64,000 nt of DNA from Dyadobacter sp. 676 (GCF_040448675.1 NZ_CP159289.1:2480001-2544000), one strand, 5' to 3'. Numbered from the stretch's first letter, positions 52,718 through 62,832 are shown. Numbers and translations: made by a program. Notes: generated from the sequence alone by a model not told the origin.

Positions 52718-52753
52718 AATGGCGGTTCCGGGGTACCGGGCCGCCATTTTTTT
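52718..52753 (+). terminator. Terminator of the small lipoprotein gene
   Basis: AATGGCGG (52718-52725) pairs with CCGCCATT (52741-52748), with an inner CCGG/CCGG pairing in the loop, and is followed by a T7 tract. Confidence 0.85.
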
Positions 52754-52944
52754 ATGCCCGGGCTATGGTTGGATTTTACCCCGATATTCAAGCAAATACC
52801 TGCCAACTTGTCAATATCAGCTAAGTAATCATCAAATCGTGTATAGCGGACGGTACTTTTTTACTTTAAGATTGTATACTGAAAAGACACCGATGCTTTG
52901 CATCCTTTCTTATCCATTCCCGAGCGAGATAAATTCGATTTTTG

Positions 52945-53772
52945 ATGAAGTACAGCATGAACCTCCTTTTATGGGGGAACCAGATTGACGAAAGCCTGTT
53001 TCCTACCCTCGAACTGATTAAAGAGATCGGTTTTGACGGTGTGGAAGTGCCGATTTTCAATACAAACCCCGAGCATTGGTTCAAATTCCGGCAGAAGCTC
53101 GACAGCCTGGGCCTCGCTTGCGAGACCGACACCATTTGCGGGCCGTCCGAGCATTTGATCAGCCCGGACCCCGCCATGCGCCGCCATACGATCGACCATC
53201 TGAAACGTGCGCTGGATTGCTCGCTGGTACTCGGCGCCACCCGGCTGATGGGTCCCTACCATTCCGCATTGGGCGTTTTTACAGGTAAGCCGGCCACCGA
53301 AGAGGAATGGCAATGGGGCATTGAAGGTATCCGCGAAGTGGCCGATTATGCCGAATCGCTCGATATTACCCTGGGACTGGAGTATCTGAACCGCTTCGAA
53401 CTGTATCTGACCAGTTGCGGCGACGAGGTTATTCGCTTCGTCGACGAGGTGAACCGTCCGAACTGCAAAATCATGTTCGACACATTCCACGCGAATATCG
53501 AAGAGAAAAATATAGGCGATACGATCCGCAAAGCCGGCGACCGCATTTCATTTATCCAGCTTTCTGAAAATGACCGTTCGACCCCGGGCAAGGGCAATGT
53601 CGATTGGGAAGGCGTTTTCCAGGCGATCCGCGATATCCGGTACGACGGCTGGATCAGCATCGAGGCGTTCAGTCAAAAGCTGTCGGTAGCCAACATCTGG
53701 CGCAAAATGTTCGATTCGGAAGAAAAGCTGATGCGCGACGGCCTCGCATTCGTCAAATCCAATCTAGGATAG
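52945..53772 (+). CDS. Sugar phosphate isomerase/epimerase, D-tagatose/D-allulose 3-epimerase-like
   Basis: The ATG at 52945 gives 275 residues beginning MKYSMNLLLWGNQIDESLFP, as in ketose 3-epimerases. The AP-endonuclease-2 TIM barrel has GFDGVEVPIF, a metal Glu in GLEYLNRFE, the Asp/His pair in MFDTFHANIEE and the last Glu in ISIEAFSQ. These four ligands bind Mn or Co in this family. The enzyme epimerises C3 of a free ketose in the cytoplasm. It stands alone on the plus strand, followed by an inverted repeat. Confidence 0.86.
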   Translation: MKYSMNLLLWGNQIDESLFPTLELIKEIGFDGVEVPIFNTNPEHWFKFRQKLDSLGLACETDTICGPSEHLISPDPAMRRHTIDHLKRALDCSLVLGATRLMGPYHSALGVFTGKPATEEEWQWGIEGIREVADYAESLDITLGLEYLNRFELYLTSCGDEVIRFVDEVNRPNCKIMFDTFHANIEEKNIGDTIRKAGDRISFIQLSENDRSTPGKGNVDWEGVFQAIRDIRYDGWISIEAFSQKLSVANIWRKMFDSEEKLMRDGLAFVKSNLG

Positions 53773-53795
53773 CCTCATCGGGCAACCTCCACCTG

Positions 53796-53844
53796 TTTAT
53801 AGCCAACCCAATGTAACTTTTAGCCACATTGGGCTGGTTATAAA
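53796..53844. terminator. 19-bp inverted repeat after the epimerase gene
   Basis: Arms 53796-53814 and 53826-53844 (core CCCAATGT / ACATTGGG) pair at 17 of 19 positions plus one G-U, around an 11-nt loop, followed by AGTTTT. It may end epimerase transcription. A regulatory role for the TonB receptor promoter 70 bp further on is possible. Confidence 0.6.
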
Positions 53845-53913
53845 AGTTTTAGCAGAAAAAATTGAATTATTAAAACGAATTAAAAAGTGAGCGTCGAATA
53901 ACAGAATTCATTA

Positions 53914-53944
53914 TTTGGGATTGGTCTAAATAAGACTACATTTG
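53914..53944 (+). promoter_or_regulatory. Consensus promoter of the TonB-dependent receptor operon
   Basis: TTTG (53914-53917), 19 bp, TACATTTG (53937-53944): a perfect match to the Bacteroidota promoter consensus, 42 bp before the receptor start. Confidence 0.75.
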
Positions 53945-53985
53945 CCACCGTTTTGGCAATAGTCAATTTATCTAATCCCTGTATC

Positions 53986-56460
53986 ATGAGGATATTTTGT
54001 TTACTCATCCTTTCTCTTTGCTGCTCCATCACCCTGGCTCAAACCGGCCACATCAAAGGCCATATCAAAAACGCCGCGGGACAACCTGCCGAATCCGTCA
54101 ACCTGATCCTCAAAGGGACCGGTAAAGGAACACTTAGTGACGCCGGTGGTAATTTCGAGTTTGGAGCATTGGTTCCCGGCCATTACCAGCTCACAGGCAC
54201 AGGCGTGGGCATTAAGCGTATCGATCGGAACGTTCATGTGAAGGCTGGCGAGACGGCGACGCTCGAAATTATCGCCGAAGAGAACACACAGGAACTGCAA
54301 ACCGTAGAAATCGTCGGTAACCGCGGCACGAGCTACAAGAACGATTTGTCGTTTATCGCCAGCAAAACCGCGACGCCGATCAAAGAAGTGCCGCAGGCCA
54401 TTTCCTATGTTACCAAGGAGGTAATGCGCGACCAAGGCACGTTCCTGATGGGCGATGCTGTGAAAAACATGAGCGGCGTCAACCAGTTTACTTTCTATGA
54501 CGATTTGACGATCCGCGGCTTCCGGATGAACGGCGGCAGTACCACACAGTTAGTCAACGGGCTACGCACATTTTCCGGTTTCTGGAAACAACCGCCTGTA
54601 AACTACCTCGAACGCGTGGAAGTGATTAAAGGTGCGGCTTCCGCGTTGTACGGCAATACTTCGCCAGGCGGAACTATTAACCGCGTGACGAAAAAGCCCC
54701 TCGATACGCCCCGAAAATCACTGAGCTTTACAACCGGCAGCTTCAATACCCTTCGTACCCTGGCCGATTTCACCGGCCCGATGAATGAGAGCAAGACATT
54801 GCTTTACCGCCTCAATCTCGGCTATGTGAATGCGCAAAGTTTCCGGAATATGCAGTTCGACAAAAACATCATCGTCGCGCCGTCGGTATCGTTCCTGCCT
54901 ACCGACAAAACCCGCATCAACTTCGACCTTGTTTTCAACCGGTCGAACAGCCGTCTGGACCGTGGGCAATCGGTGAAAGGCAATGACCTCTATTCAAGCT
55001 CCATCCGTACGTCGCTGAATGCCGTCAACGATTATCTCAATGAAGAAACTTACCTGATTACCACTTCATTGAACCACCAGTTTACCCGGAATACCTCGTT
55101 CAACGTCGCTTACCTCCGTACCGGTTACTCGGAAGACCTGCTCGAGCACCGCAGCAGCAACGCCAATGCGGTGGATTCGGCAGGAAAACCGATCGAAAAC
55201 CTGGTGGCCCGGCAAGTGTTTGTGCGCAAGACCAAGTCGTTCATGGACAATGTATCGCTGTTCTTCAACCACAACTTCAACACGGGCATCGCGGAACACA
55301 AGCTGGTGGCGGGCTACGATTTCATCCAATCCGCTACACCCAAGGGCTCGGGCCAGCAAACCGCCAATGGATACCTGCTTAAAGCGGGCGGCGCGGCAGC
55401 TTATAACCCGAAGACGCCTGAAAAGTTTATCTTCTACAACTATACCGAAAACGGCGTCACTTACAGCATTCCAAAGCCGAACATCGCACATTACGACCTG
55501 ACGTTGCAGAACAACAACATGGAGGATCCTTCCAAATACATTTACAACGTGACGGCCAATGCGGCCACCACACCCGTGCTTTACAAATTGCATGGCTTGT
55601 ATTTACAGGAGCAACTCAAAATCAAAAAGTTACAGATTCTGCTCGGCTTGCGCTACGACACCTACATCGATAAGAAAGGCTATACCACCAACAACGAACA
55701 AAACGTAACGCAACACGCATTGCTGCCACGCATCGGGGCCGTGTACTCGCTGACGGACCATGTTAATGTGTACGGTACCTATACCCAGGGTTATAATCCA
55801 CAGGACCCGGTCGTACAGAGCAACCCGTTGTCGGGCGGGCCATTCGATCCGATCCGTAGCAGCCTGTCGGAAGCCGGTTTGAAAACAGAGTGGCTCGACG
55901 GCCGGTTGACCGCGAATGTTTCGGTTTATCAGATCACTCAAACCAACACTTTATACTCGGCCAACGCAGCCGACAGGCCCGATCTGATGCTGCAAATAGG
56001 CAAAGAAACCGCAAAAGGGGTGGAATTCGACGTGACAGGCAATATCCTGCCCAACTGGAACGTGATCATGACTTACAGCTATAACGATGCCAAGGTTACC
56101 GATGCGGGCTCAAAGGCGACCGACCAGGTGCTGGTGAATTTACAAAAACCCAATGCGCCGAAAAACCAGGGGAGTGTCTGGACGAAATATACCTTCGTGG
56201 ACAACTTCCTGAACGGCTTTGGCGTCGGGCTTGGTAGCAATTTCGTGACCGAGCGCAACCTTTCTCTCAACAACAACCAGACATTGCCAGGCTACACTTT
56301 GCTGAACGGGGCCGTTTACTACAAAATCGACAAGTTCCAGTTCCAGGTGAATCTGAACAACCTGGCCAACAAGACCTACTGGGTGGGTGGTTACGATTAC
56401 CTGCGCCTGTTCCCCGGCGCGCCGCGCAACTTCATGGCGACCATTTCCTATACCTTTTAA
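53986..56460 (+). CDS. TonB-dependent siderophore receptor
   Basis: From ATG 53986 the product has 824 residues with a signal peptide ending ITLAQ. A carboxypeptidase-regulatory-like domain (about 22-100) precedes a plug domain (about 115-235; VPQAISYVTKEVMRDQGTFLMGDAVKNM (partly), IRGFRMNGG, VEVIKGAASALYGNTSPGGTINRVTKKP (partly)) and a 22-strand barrel ending in ATISYTF with a terminal Phe. The plug style is that of ferric-siderophore receptors (FhuE/FoxA type). The next gene is a PepSY membrane protein, a common partner that reduces or releases iron in the periplasm. No clear Fur box was found upstream. Confidence 0.9.
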   Translation: MRIFCLLILSLCCSITLAQTGHIKGHIKNAAGQPAESVNLILKGTGKGTLSDAGGNFEFGALVPGHYQLTGTGVGIKRIDRNVHVKAGETATLEIIAEENTQELQTVEIVGNRGTSYKNDLSFIASKTATPIKEVPQAISYVTKEVMRDQGTFLMGDAVKNMSGVNQFTFYDDLTIRGFRMNGGSTTQLVNGLRTFSGFWKQPPVNYLERVEVIKGAASALYGNTSPGGTINRVTKKPLDTPRKSLSFTTGSFNTLRTLADFTGPMNESKTLLYRLNLGYVNAQSFRNMQFDKNIIVAPSVSFLPTDKTRINFDLVFNRSNSRLDRGQSVKGNDLYSSSIRTSLNAVNDYLNEETYLITTSLNHQFTRNTSFNVAYLRTGYSEDLLEHRSSNANAVDSAGKPIENLVARQVFVRKTKSFMDNVSLFFNHNFNTGIAEHKLVAGYDFIQSATPKGSGQQTANGYLLKAGGAAAYNPKTPEKFIFYNYTENGVTYSIPKPNIAHYDLTLQNNNMEDPSKYIYNVTANAATTPVLYKLHGLYLQEQLKIKKLQILLGLRYDTYIDKKGYTTNNEQNVTQHALLPRIGAVYSLTDHVNVYGTYTQGYNPQDPVVQSNPLSGGPFDPIRSSLSEAGLKTEWLDGRLTANVSVYQITQTNTLYSANAADRPDLMLQIGKETAKGVEFDVTGNILPNWNVIMTYSYNDAKVTDAGSKATDQVLVNLQKPNAPKNQGSVWTKYTFVDNFLNGFGVGLGSNFVTERNLSLNNNQTLPGYTLLNGAVYYKIDKFQFQVNLNNLANKTYWVGGYDYLRLFPGAPRNFMATISYTF

Positions 56461-56484
56461 AATGCGTGCTATTTCATAAAATCT

Positions 56485-57660
56485 GTGAAAAAGACATTCA
56501 AGAAGATCGCATCGCAACTACATTTATGGCTGGGGGTCTCCTCCGGCCTTGTGGTTTTTATCGTGGCGCTCACCGGGAGTATCCTGGTTTTTGAAGACGA
56601 GCTGGAACCCGTGATTTTTCCAAAATTCCATGTCGTGGAAGCTCCAAAGGATCAGCCAGGACTTCCCTTGGAGAGTCTTCGCGCCGTCGTTGCGAGTGCC
56701 TATCCCGACCTGCGCATTGCCCGCATTGCTATCGAACCCCTTGCCGATCGGACAGTTATATTTGGTTTGGTAGAAGGCAAGAAAGAAAAAGATATCTTTT
56801 CGGTAGCCGTAAACCCTTACACCGCCCAAATCACCGATGCGCGTCGTGAAAATGAGTCGTTTTTCCATATAGTGCTGCAACTGCACCGTTACCTCTGCCT
56901 GGAAGATACAGGAAAAGCCATTACCGGCATCGCCACCATCATGTTCATCGTTATCATGATCACGGGCCTTGTGCTCTGGTGGCCAAAACGCAGGCAGGCC
57001 AGACAGCGGCTTACCATCAAATGGGACGCAAAATTCAAGCGCCTCAACTGGGATCTGCACGCCGTTTTTGGCTTTTTTGTGCTGCCATTCACATTCCTCA
57101 TCGCATCGACGGGCCTCGTCTGGAGCTACAAATGGGTCAACGATATGATTTACCTCACTTTCGACGGCCGGCCGCAGCAAAAGCGCGAAGCGCCCTCGAA
57201 TATTGGTCTTATTAACGCCTCCTCAACCGGCACGTTAGCCCAAGTCACCGCTGAAACCAACCGCCTCCTTCCCCACCCCGGCCGCATTCAATTCACGCTT
57301 CCTGAGTCCGACAGCCTTTCCATTACCGTTTCCAAAGTCAATGAAAACGCTTCCGTCGCCAATGTCGTCGACTTCCTTTACTTCGACCGGCACGATGGCC
57401 ATTTGATCGGCAAGCGGCTTTACGACGACGAAAGCACAGGTATGAAAGTCCGCAGGCTGGTATTTCCGATTCATACCGGAAGCATTTGGGGCTGGCCTAC
57501 CAAGGTGCTCGCGTTGATTGTAGCGTTGATTACTGCAACGTTGCCGGTTACGGGGGTGATTATTTGGGTTGGAAGGAGGTTTAAGAAGGAGAAGAAGGTG
57601 GTCAGAAAAAGTTCTACGTCACACACAGTTGCTAATCGAACCGAAGAAGCCATTAGTTAA
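56485..57660 (+). CDS. PepSY-associated TM helix protein, probable ferrisiderophore reductase-type
   Basis: The start is a GTG at 56485 (MKKTFKKIASQLHLWLGVSSG); no ATG is available because TAA precedes it. The 391-residue protein has four main membrane segments (about 17-36, 145-168, 195-215, 345-367) and PepSY-type periplasmic regions, with conserved His residues in LHLWLG, FHIVLQLHRYL and NWDLHAVFG that could ligate haem or metal. It follows the siderophore receptor by 24 bp and likely releases iron from the siderophore in the periplasm by reduction. The role is inferred from context. Confidence 0.87.
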   Translation: MKKTFKKIASQLHLWLGVSSGLVVFIVALTGSILVFEDELEPVIFPKFHVVEAPKDQPGLPLESLRAVVASAYPDLRIARIAIEPLADRTVIFGLVEGKKEKDIFSVAVNPYTAQITDARRENESFFHIVLQLHRYLCLEDTGKAITGIATIMFIVIMITGLVLWWPKRRQARQRLTIKWDAKFKRLNWDLHAVFGFFVLPFTFLIASTGLVWSYKWVNDMIYLTFDGRPQQKREAPSNIGLINASSTGTLAQVTAETNRLLPHPGRIQFTLPESDSLSITVSKVNENASVANVVDFLYFDRHDGHLIGKRLYDDESTGMKVRRLVFPIHTGSIWGWPTKVLALIVALITATLPVTGVIIWVGRRFKKEKKVVRKSSTSHTVANRTEEAIS

Positions 57661-57916
57661 CCGGTTTCCGCGAATAGCTCGCCCCCGGTACCTGGAAAGT
57701 GATTAGGAGCAAATTTAATATTCCTGCCGATTTCATTCTTGATCACGTCTGACGGCGTTAAAGGCTATTGAATTTCGCAAGCGCGAATGAAAGAAATCCT
57801 TTCAGAGTATGGAGAAATAGAAGTGCAAACTTTGGTCAAATATTCTCCGAAGTAATTTTTTTAAGTTGACTTTGTTGGAAAATTGCACAAAAACCATCAT
57901 TCAAATTTTAATAACT

Positions 57917-58094
57917 ATGGACACACTCCAAAACCCACAACACCTTGATCGAAACCTACCTGTTCACGGAAAACCTCAACCGTGTAACACCCGCAATGCG
58001 CGAACATATCGTTAACCAACTTCGTGTGGCGACATTGATCGCGAAGCTGGACGCCAGCAACAGCGACATCGCTAGGCATGCACCTCCTCTTTAA
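57917..58094 (+). pseudogene. Small ORF (58 aa when one base is removed), overlapping bioB 3' end
   Basis: ATG at 57917 reads MDTLQNPQ and soon stops. Removing one C from CCC at 57934-57936 gives MDTLQNHNTLIETYLFTENL continuing VTPAMREHIVNQLRVATLIAKL to TAA at 58092-58094, 58 residues with a helical, plausible composition. The last 23 bases overlap the convergent bioB. I do not recognise the family. Upstream (57661-57916) there is AT-rich DNA with a TTGACTTTG block near 57866 that may be a promoter, and nothing else. It is either a frameshifted small gene or a coincidence. Confidence 0.45.
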
Positions 58095-59052
58095 CCAAAG
58101 CCTTCAGCCCCAAAATTTCCATCATCTCCCGATCCTGGTTTATCCCCGGGTTTGGTGTTACCAGCAACTCCCCGTTCTCATTCGTAAAAATGGAATTGGC
58201 TCCCGCCATAAAGCAGAACGCCTGCTCATATTCGCTCATTTCCATGCGCCCGGCGCTGAGGCGGACCATGGCTTTGGGCATGAGAATGCGGGCGGTGGCG
58301 ATCATGCGTACCATTTCCCAGGTGTCGATCTTTTTCCTATTGCCCAGCGGCGTTCCCTGCACGCGCGCGAGGGCGTTTACAGGTACGGATTCCGGGTGCT
58401 CGGGCATGGTTGCCAGTGTGTGAAGCATTTGAATGCGGTTTTCACGGGTTTCACCCAGACCGATGATGCCTCCGCAGCATACGGATACACCCGCTTTACG
58501 CACATGGTCGACGGTATTCAGGCGGTCGGTATAAGTGCGGGTGGTAATGATTTGCTCATAATATTCAGCCGACGAGTCGAGGTTGTGGTTGTAGGCATAC
58601 AGGCCGGCGGCTTTGAGCTTTTCGGCCTGGGCCCCGGTGAGCATGCCCAGCGTGCAGCATACTTCGAGGCCCAATGCGGCCACTTCGGTCACCATGTCGA
58701 GGACGCGGTCGAAATCGCGGTTGTCCTTCACTTCCCGCCAGGCCGCGGCCATGCAGAAGCGGCTCGATCCGCCCTCACGGGCACGGCGGGCGATAGCCAC
58801 GACGTCGTCCTTTTTCATCAATGCTTTTACATTAATGCCGGTCTGGTACCGGGCAGCTTGCCCGCAGTAGGCACAGTCCTCAGGGCAACCTCCCGTTTTG
58901 ATGGACAACAATGTACACATCTGAATGCGCTCCGGGTCGTGCCATTGCCGGTGGACGGTCGCTGCGTCGTAGATCAGTTGCAGTAAGGGGCGATTGTAGA
59001 TAGCTTCGATTTCGTCGAGCGTCCAGTCGGTACGGATGGTTTCGGTTTGCAT
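58072..59052 (-). CDS. bioB: Biotin synthase
   Basis: Starting at [19 protein letters not shown] (59052) the product has 326 residues. The radical-SAM cluster is [12 protein letters not shown] (Cys56, Cys60, Cys63), and RVQGTPLGN and [10 protein letters not shown] follow, as in all BioB. It inserts sulphur into dethiobiotin using a [2Fe-2S] cluster. A longer in-frame start at 59196 adds 48 residues without similarity. No other bio gene is adjacent. Confidence 0.95.
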   Translation of the reverse strand: MQTETIRTDWTLDEIEAIYNRPLLQLIYDAATVHRQWHDPERIQMCTLLSIKTGGCPEDCAYCGQAARYQTGINVKALMKKDDVVAIARRAREGGSSRFCMAAAWREVKDNRDFDRVLDMVTEVAALGLEVCCTLGMLTGAQAEKLKAAGLYAYNHNLDSSAEYYEQIITTRTYTDRLNTVDHVRKAGVSVCCGGIIGLGETRENRIQMLHTLATMPEHPESVPVNALARVQGTPLGNRKKIDTWEMVRMIATARILMPKAMVRLSAGRMEMSEYEQAFCFMAGANSIFTNENGELLVTPNPGINQDREMMEILGLKALVKEEVHA

Positions 59053-59196
59053 AGCAACATCTTTTTCGAACCAAATGTAGCCGCCCGACCGGAGCAGGAT
59101 TGCGTCCGGTTTGGAAGAAATATTGTAGTCCGGAACGCAAAAATGCCTCCCGGTTTGTAGTCCGGAAGGCATTCGGGAATCGCGCGAATGCAACAA

Positions 59197-60630
59197 TTAA
59201 TATACTTTCGCCAGCAAATGCGGACGCTCCTTTTCGAGTTTGAGGAGCAGCTCGCCGAATAGCGTATTTACCCACGCGAACCATTTGCGGGTAAATTTCG
59301 AATCGTCATCCTTATCGAACGATTCGTGCATGAAACCGGTGTGGTTGTGCGTCGTTTTGAGGAGTTTCAGCTGTGCTTCGATTTCCTTGTCGTCCGTAGA
59401 AGTAATGGCGCGGGCGATAATGCCCATCGGCCAGATCTGGTTGATCAGCGTATGCGGGCTACCCAGCCCCTCTCCCGCCTTTCCTTTGAAGAAATACGGA
59501 TTGGAATCGCTCAGCACATATTTGCGGGTATTGATATAAATGGGGTCTTTCACTGAAACGGCATTCAGGTAAGGCAGACTGATCAGGCCGGGAATGCCCG
59601 CATCGTCCATCAGTAAATGGTTGCCGAAACCATCCACTTCAAATGCGTAGATTTTGCCAAACTGCGGGTGTGGGTAAACGGCATATTTCTTCAATGAAGC
59701 TTCAACTTCCGTTGCCAGGGCCTTGAAATCAGCCGCTAACCGGGCATTTTTTGTAGCGGCGGCTTTTTCCAACAGCTCGGCGACCTCTCGGAACGAAACC
59801 ACCGCGAAGAAATTGGACGGAATAAAGAACGGGAACACCGAAGCATCGTCGGAAGGCCGGAAGGTGCTGGCGATCAATCCAACGGGTTTGATCGGATTAC
59901 CGTAGCCGTTACCGGGCACCGTGTCCGTCGACCAGGAGGTAACGCGCCCAAATTTGTAGGGCCCCGGCCCGTCCTTGCGTTGCTGTTCGCGGCAGGTTTG
60001 CAGCACCAGTTCCATTGCTTTCGCCCAATCGGCATCGAATGGCTTGGTGTCGCCCGTAGTTTTCCAATAGTTGTATGCCAACCGAATGGTGTAGCAAAGC
60101 GAATCGAGCTCCCATTTACGCTCATGCAACATGGGCTTCATCGCGGTTTGGTCTTTGGTCCATTCGCTCTCTTTCGGGCGATCGTAAAATGCGTTCGCAT
60201 AGGGATCGATGAGGATGCATTTGGTCTGACGGTTAATAAGCCCCGCCACCATGTCTTTCAGCTTGGCATCCTCTTTCAGTAACGGCAGATAGGGCCACAC
60301 CTGTGCCGTGCTGTCGCGGAGCCACATGGCGTCGATATCTCCGGTGATCACAAAAGTATCGGGTTTGCCGTCGACGGGGTTATAATGTACTGTTGTATCA
60401 AGCGTATTAGGGAAGCAGTTTTCGAAAAGCCACGCCAGTTCGGGGTCCTTGATGGTTTTTTTCATGCGGGCAATGGTCGCTTCCACCGCGGGGCTTGTGA
60501 AACTGCGTTTATCAGCCGGGATGCGTACTACCGGAAAATCAGCCGTGCTTTTTGAAAACGACCATTTAGGCATAGCCATTCCGGCCACGGCCAGCGCCCC
60601 GGTTTTCATAAAATCTCTTCTTTGCAACAT
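59197..60630 (-). CDS. GH125 exo-alpha-1,6-mannosidase
   Basis: The 477-residue exported protein has an [18 protein letters not shown] signal that resembles a Tat leader, and an (alpha/alpha)6 barrel of family GH125. Family blocks are [15 protein letters not shown] (acid region, about 93-107), [34 protein letters not shown] and [12 protein letters not shown] (base Glu in HES). GH125 enzymes release non-reducing alpha-1,6-mannose, for example from N-glycans or yeast mannan. It is on the minus strand between GNAT and bioB. Confidence 0.93.
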   Translation of the reverse strand: MLQRRDFMKTGALAVAGMAMPKWSFSKSTADFPVVRIPADKRSFTSPAVEATIARMKKTIKDPELAWLFENCFPNTLDTTVHYNPVDGKPDTFVITGDIDAMWLRDSTAQVWPYLPLLKEDAKLKDMVAGLINRQTKCILIDPYANAFYDRPKESEWTKDQTAMKPMLHERKWELDSLCYTIRLAYNYWKTTGDTKPFDADWAKAMELVLQTCREQQRKDGPGPYKFGRVTSWSTDTVPGNGYGNPIKPVGLIASTFRPSDDASVFPFFIPSNFFAVVSFREVAELLEKAAATKNARLAADFKALATEVEASLKKYAVYPHPQFGKIYAFEVDGFGNHLLMDDAGIPGLISLPYLNAVSVKDPIYINTRKYVLSDSNPYFFKGKAGEGLGSPHTLINQIWPMGIIARAITSTDDKEIEAQLKLLKTTHNHTGFMHESFDKDDDSKFTRKWFAWVNTLFGELLLKLEKERPHLLAKVY

Positions 60631-60721
60631 GCGTTTCGGTTAAGATTGATTTTTTAAAATTTTTGAAAAAGCAATTTAGCCAAAATTCCAATCGCAAACG
60701 CCGGCCGTTTCCCTTTTGCCA

Positions 60722-61276
60722 TTAGCGGAGATCGCGGACCATATGGAAATATTGGTGCCCCATAAAATCCTTTTCTCCGATCACCCGGAATTGCAAACGC
60801 TCGTAGAGCCGCCGTGCGGCCGGATTGACTTTGTCCACGATCAAACCAGCCCGCATATGCCCCTGGATGCGAGCCTGTATGCACAATGCCTCAATCAGCT
60901 GGCTACCAATACCTTTCCCCTGATGGGCGGCGTGCACATTAATGCAATCCAGATAAAATTCGCCGGGCTCTGTTTCGTCGGATGGGTCGAATAGCGGATC
61001 GGCTTCCCGCAGTTTATCCAGGACGGGTTGCCGCAAAACATGTAGCAATGCTCCATCATAGCCATTAATGGAGCCGATAATGCCGGCTTCGGTTTCGAAA
61101 ACGAGCGTATTGGTATAGCTGTATTGGTTGGCCGGATGCAGGAAGAACTCGCGGAAGAACGGTATCGCGTCGGCATGATGCTCGGAGCGGGCGAAAATGC
61201 CGGCAATATGGCCCATGCCGAGAATCAGGAGAGGAGCTGCTGCATCGGCATCTTCGGGGCGGGCAGGACGGATCAT
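60722..61276 (-). CDS. GNAT family N-acetyltransferase
   Basis: From MIRPARPEDADAAAPLLI (61276) the product has 184 residues. The acetyl-CoA motif A reads VHAAHQGKGIGSQLIEAL, and motif B is NPAARRLYERLQFRVIGEKDF. The substrate is unknown. An in-frame start at 61327 would precede this with a hydrophobic stretch without similarity. It is followed by GH125 on the same strand (91 bp) and is divergent from the Gfo/Idh gene. Confidence 0.88.
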   Translation of the reverse strand: MIRPARPEDADAAAPLLILGMGHIAGIFARSEHHADAIPFFREFFLHPANQYSYTNTLVFETEAGIIGSINGYDGALLHVLRQPVLDKLREADPLFDPSDETEPGEFYLDCINVHAAHQGKGIGSQLIEALCIQARIQGHMRAGLIVDKVNPAARRLYERLQFRVIGEKDFMGHQYFHMVRDLR

Positions 61277-61578
61277 AATATGGGAATTTTGGTAAAGAAA
61301 ATGGCCTAATTGTAACAAAATCGGCATTTTCGAATCGTTTTTCTAGCTATTTTTTGCAATAAAAATCACATTAATCCGAAAACAGATCAAAATACGCACA
61401 GTACTAATCAAAACCTGAAAAGTTTTTAGCACTATTTTGCTTTAAAATTGTATTGTCGATTACTATCCACACCAACCTGACCCTTGCCCGCGTTTTCGTT
61501 CGACGGGCAGTTTTGGCCGAAATAATCCGTTTTTTCGCTAAGCCACTGATCTACTGAATCATTAACCTGTTAATCAAT
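61277..61578. other. 302-bp divergent promoter region
   Basis: AT-rich gap between the divergent GNAT and Gfo/Idh genes. I see a partial -7 (TATTTTGC near 61434) upstream of the Gfo/Idh gene, but no full consensus promoter, operator or RNA. Confidence 0.35.
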
Positions 61579-62703
61579 ATGTCCAAGAAAATTAATGTTG
61601 CCATTATCGGATTAGGCTTCGGAGCCGAGTTTATCCCCATTTACCAGCAACATCCCAATGCCAATATGTACGCGATTTGCCAGCGTACCGAATCGAAACT
61701 GAATGAAATAGGTGACCAGTACGGCATTGAAGTACGCTATACCGACTATGACGAGCTATTGAAAGACCCTAACATCGACGCGGTTCACATTAACTCTCCC
61801 ATCCCCAACCACGCAGAGCAGACGCTGAAAGCCCTCCGCGCCGGCAAGCACGTGGCATGCACCGTCCCTATGGCGACCAGCGTAGAGGATTGCATCGAAA
61901 TCGTGAGAACGACCCGCGAAACAGGCAAGAAATACATGATGATGGAAACCGTGGTATACGCCCGGGAATTCCTGTTTGTTAAAGAGTTGTATGAAAAAGG
62001 CGAGCTGGGCAAGATTCAGTTCCTCAAAGCAAGCCACCAGCAGGACATGGAAGGCTGGCCTGATTATTGGCCGGGACTACCTCCGATGCATTACGCGACG
62101 CACTGCGTTGGCCCCGTAGCCGGCTTGCTGAAACTGGAAGCCGAATATGTTTCCTGCTTCGGTTCGGGAACGATCGCGGAAGATCTGATCAAGATCCACA
62201 ACTCGCCGTTCGCCGTAGAATCGGCACATATCAAGTTCAAGGACAGCGACTTGTCGGCCTATGTATACCGTTCATTGTTCGACGTGGCGCGTCAGTACCG
62301 CGAGAGCTTCGAGGTTTACGGAAGCAAAAAATCGTTCGAATGGCCGTTGATCGAAGGCGAAGATCCGGTGATCCACACCGCGAAAAAGCCTGAGCACGAA
62401 ATTCCGGAGCGCGTGAAAACGCCGGACTACGCGCATTACCTGCCTGAGGAAATCCGGCAGTTCACCGGTCACGGCGTTTACAACCTGGACGACAACGCAC
62501 ACTTGTCGTTCGTACAAGGCGGCGGCCATGGCGGTTCGCACCCGCATTTGGCGCACGAATTCATCAGCGCATTGATCGAAGACCGCGATCCGTTCCCGAA
62601 TGCATGGCAATCGGCCAACTGGACGAGCGTGGGTATCCTCGCGCACGAGTCGGCATTGCAGGGCGGCGCGATCATCAAGCTGCCGGACTTTAAAAATGTG
62701 TAG
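61579..62703 (+). CDS. Gfo/Idh/MocA family oxidoreductase (cytoplasmic)
   Basis: The 374-residue protein has no signal peptide. It has the NAD-binding motif IGLGFGAEF, SPIPNHAEQTLKALRAGKHV, the substituted EKP region CTVPMATS, and METVVYAREFLFVKELYEKGELG. The C-terminal half carries HYATHCVGPVAGLL. Such enzymes oxidise sugars or inositols. The EKP Lys is replaced (VPM), which may alter chemistry. It lies upstream of a repeat array and, beyond the transposase, a ThuA/PVC-type gene with which Gfo/Idh genes often group. Confidence 0.88.
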   Translation: MSKKINVAIIGLGFGAEFIPIYQQHPNANMYAICQRTESKLNEIGDQYGIEVRYTDYDELLKDPNIDAVHINSPIPNHAEQTLKALRAGKHVACTVPMATSVEDCIEIVRTTRETGKKYMMMETVVYAREFLFVKELYEKGELGKIQFLKASHQQDMEGWPDYWPGLPPMHYATHCVGPVAGLLKLEAEYVSCFGSGTIAEDLIKIHNSPFAVESAHIKFKDSDLSAYVYRSLFDVARQYRESFEVYGSKKSFEWPLIEGEDPVIHTAKKPEHEIPERVKTPDYAHYLPEEIRQFTGHGVYNLDDNAHLSFVQGGGHGGSHPHLAHEFISALIEDRDPFPNAWQSANWTSVGILAHESALQGGAIIKLPDFKNV

Positions 62704-62739
62704 ATGAAGCATTGGCGTCGTAGCCGTCATCAACACAAT

Positions 62740-62820
62740 GTTTCGGTGCGCTGCACCTTATAAATAGGACGGTGACGTTGGATTTTCTACAAATATTTTG
62801 GTGCTCTGCACCATTACGTG
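62740..62820 (-). repeat. Two inverted, diverged copies of the array palindrome
   Basis: GGTGCGCTGCACC (62745-62757) and GGTGCTCTGCACC (62800-62812) are the reverse complement of the GGTGCAGCGCACC core of the array downstream. The second is flanked on the minus strand by CCAAAATATTTGTAG, matching the CCAAAAGATTTGTCG of array unit 6. They face the array, giving the inverted arrangement seen for REP elements around tyrosine transposases. Confidence 0.75.
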
Positions 62821-62832
62821 GTGACATAACAT

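Noticed and set aside
58078..58986. 302-residue open frame opposite bioB
   Set aside because: Antisense of the radical-SAM enzyme.
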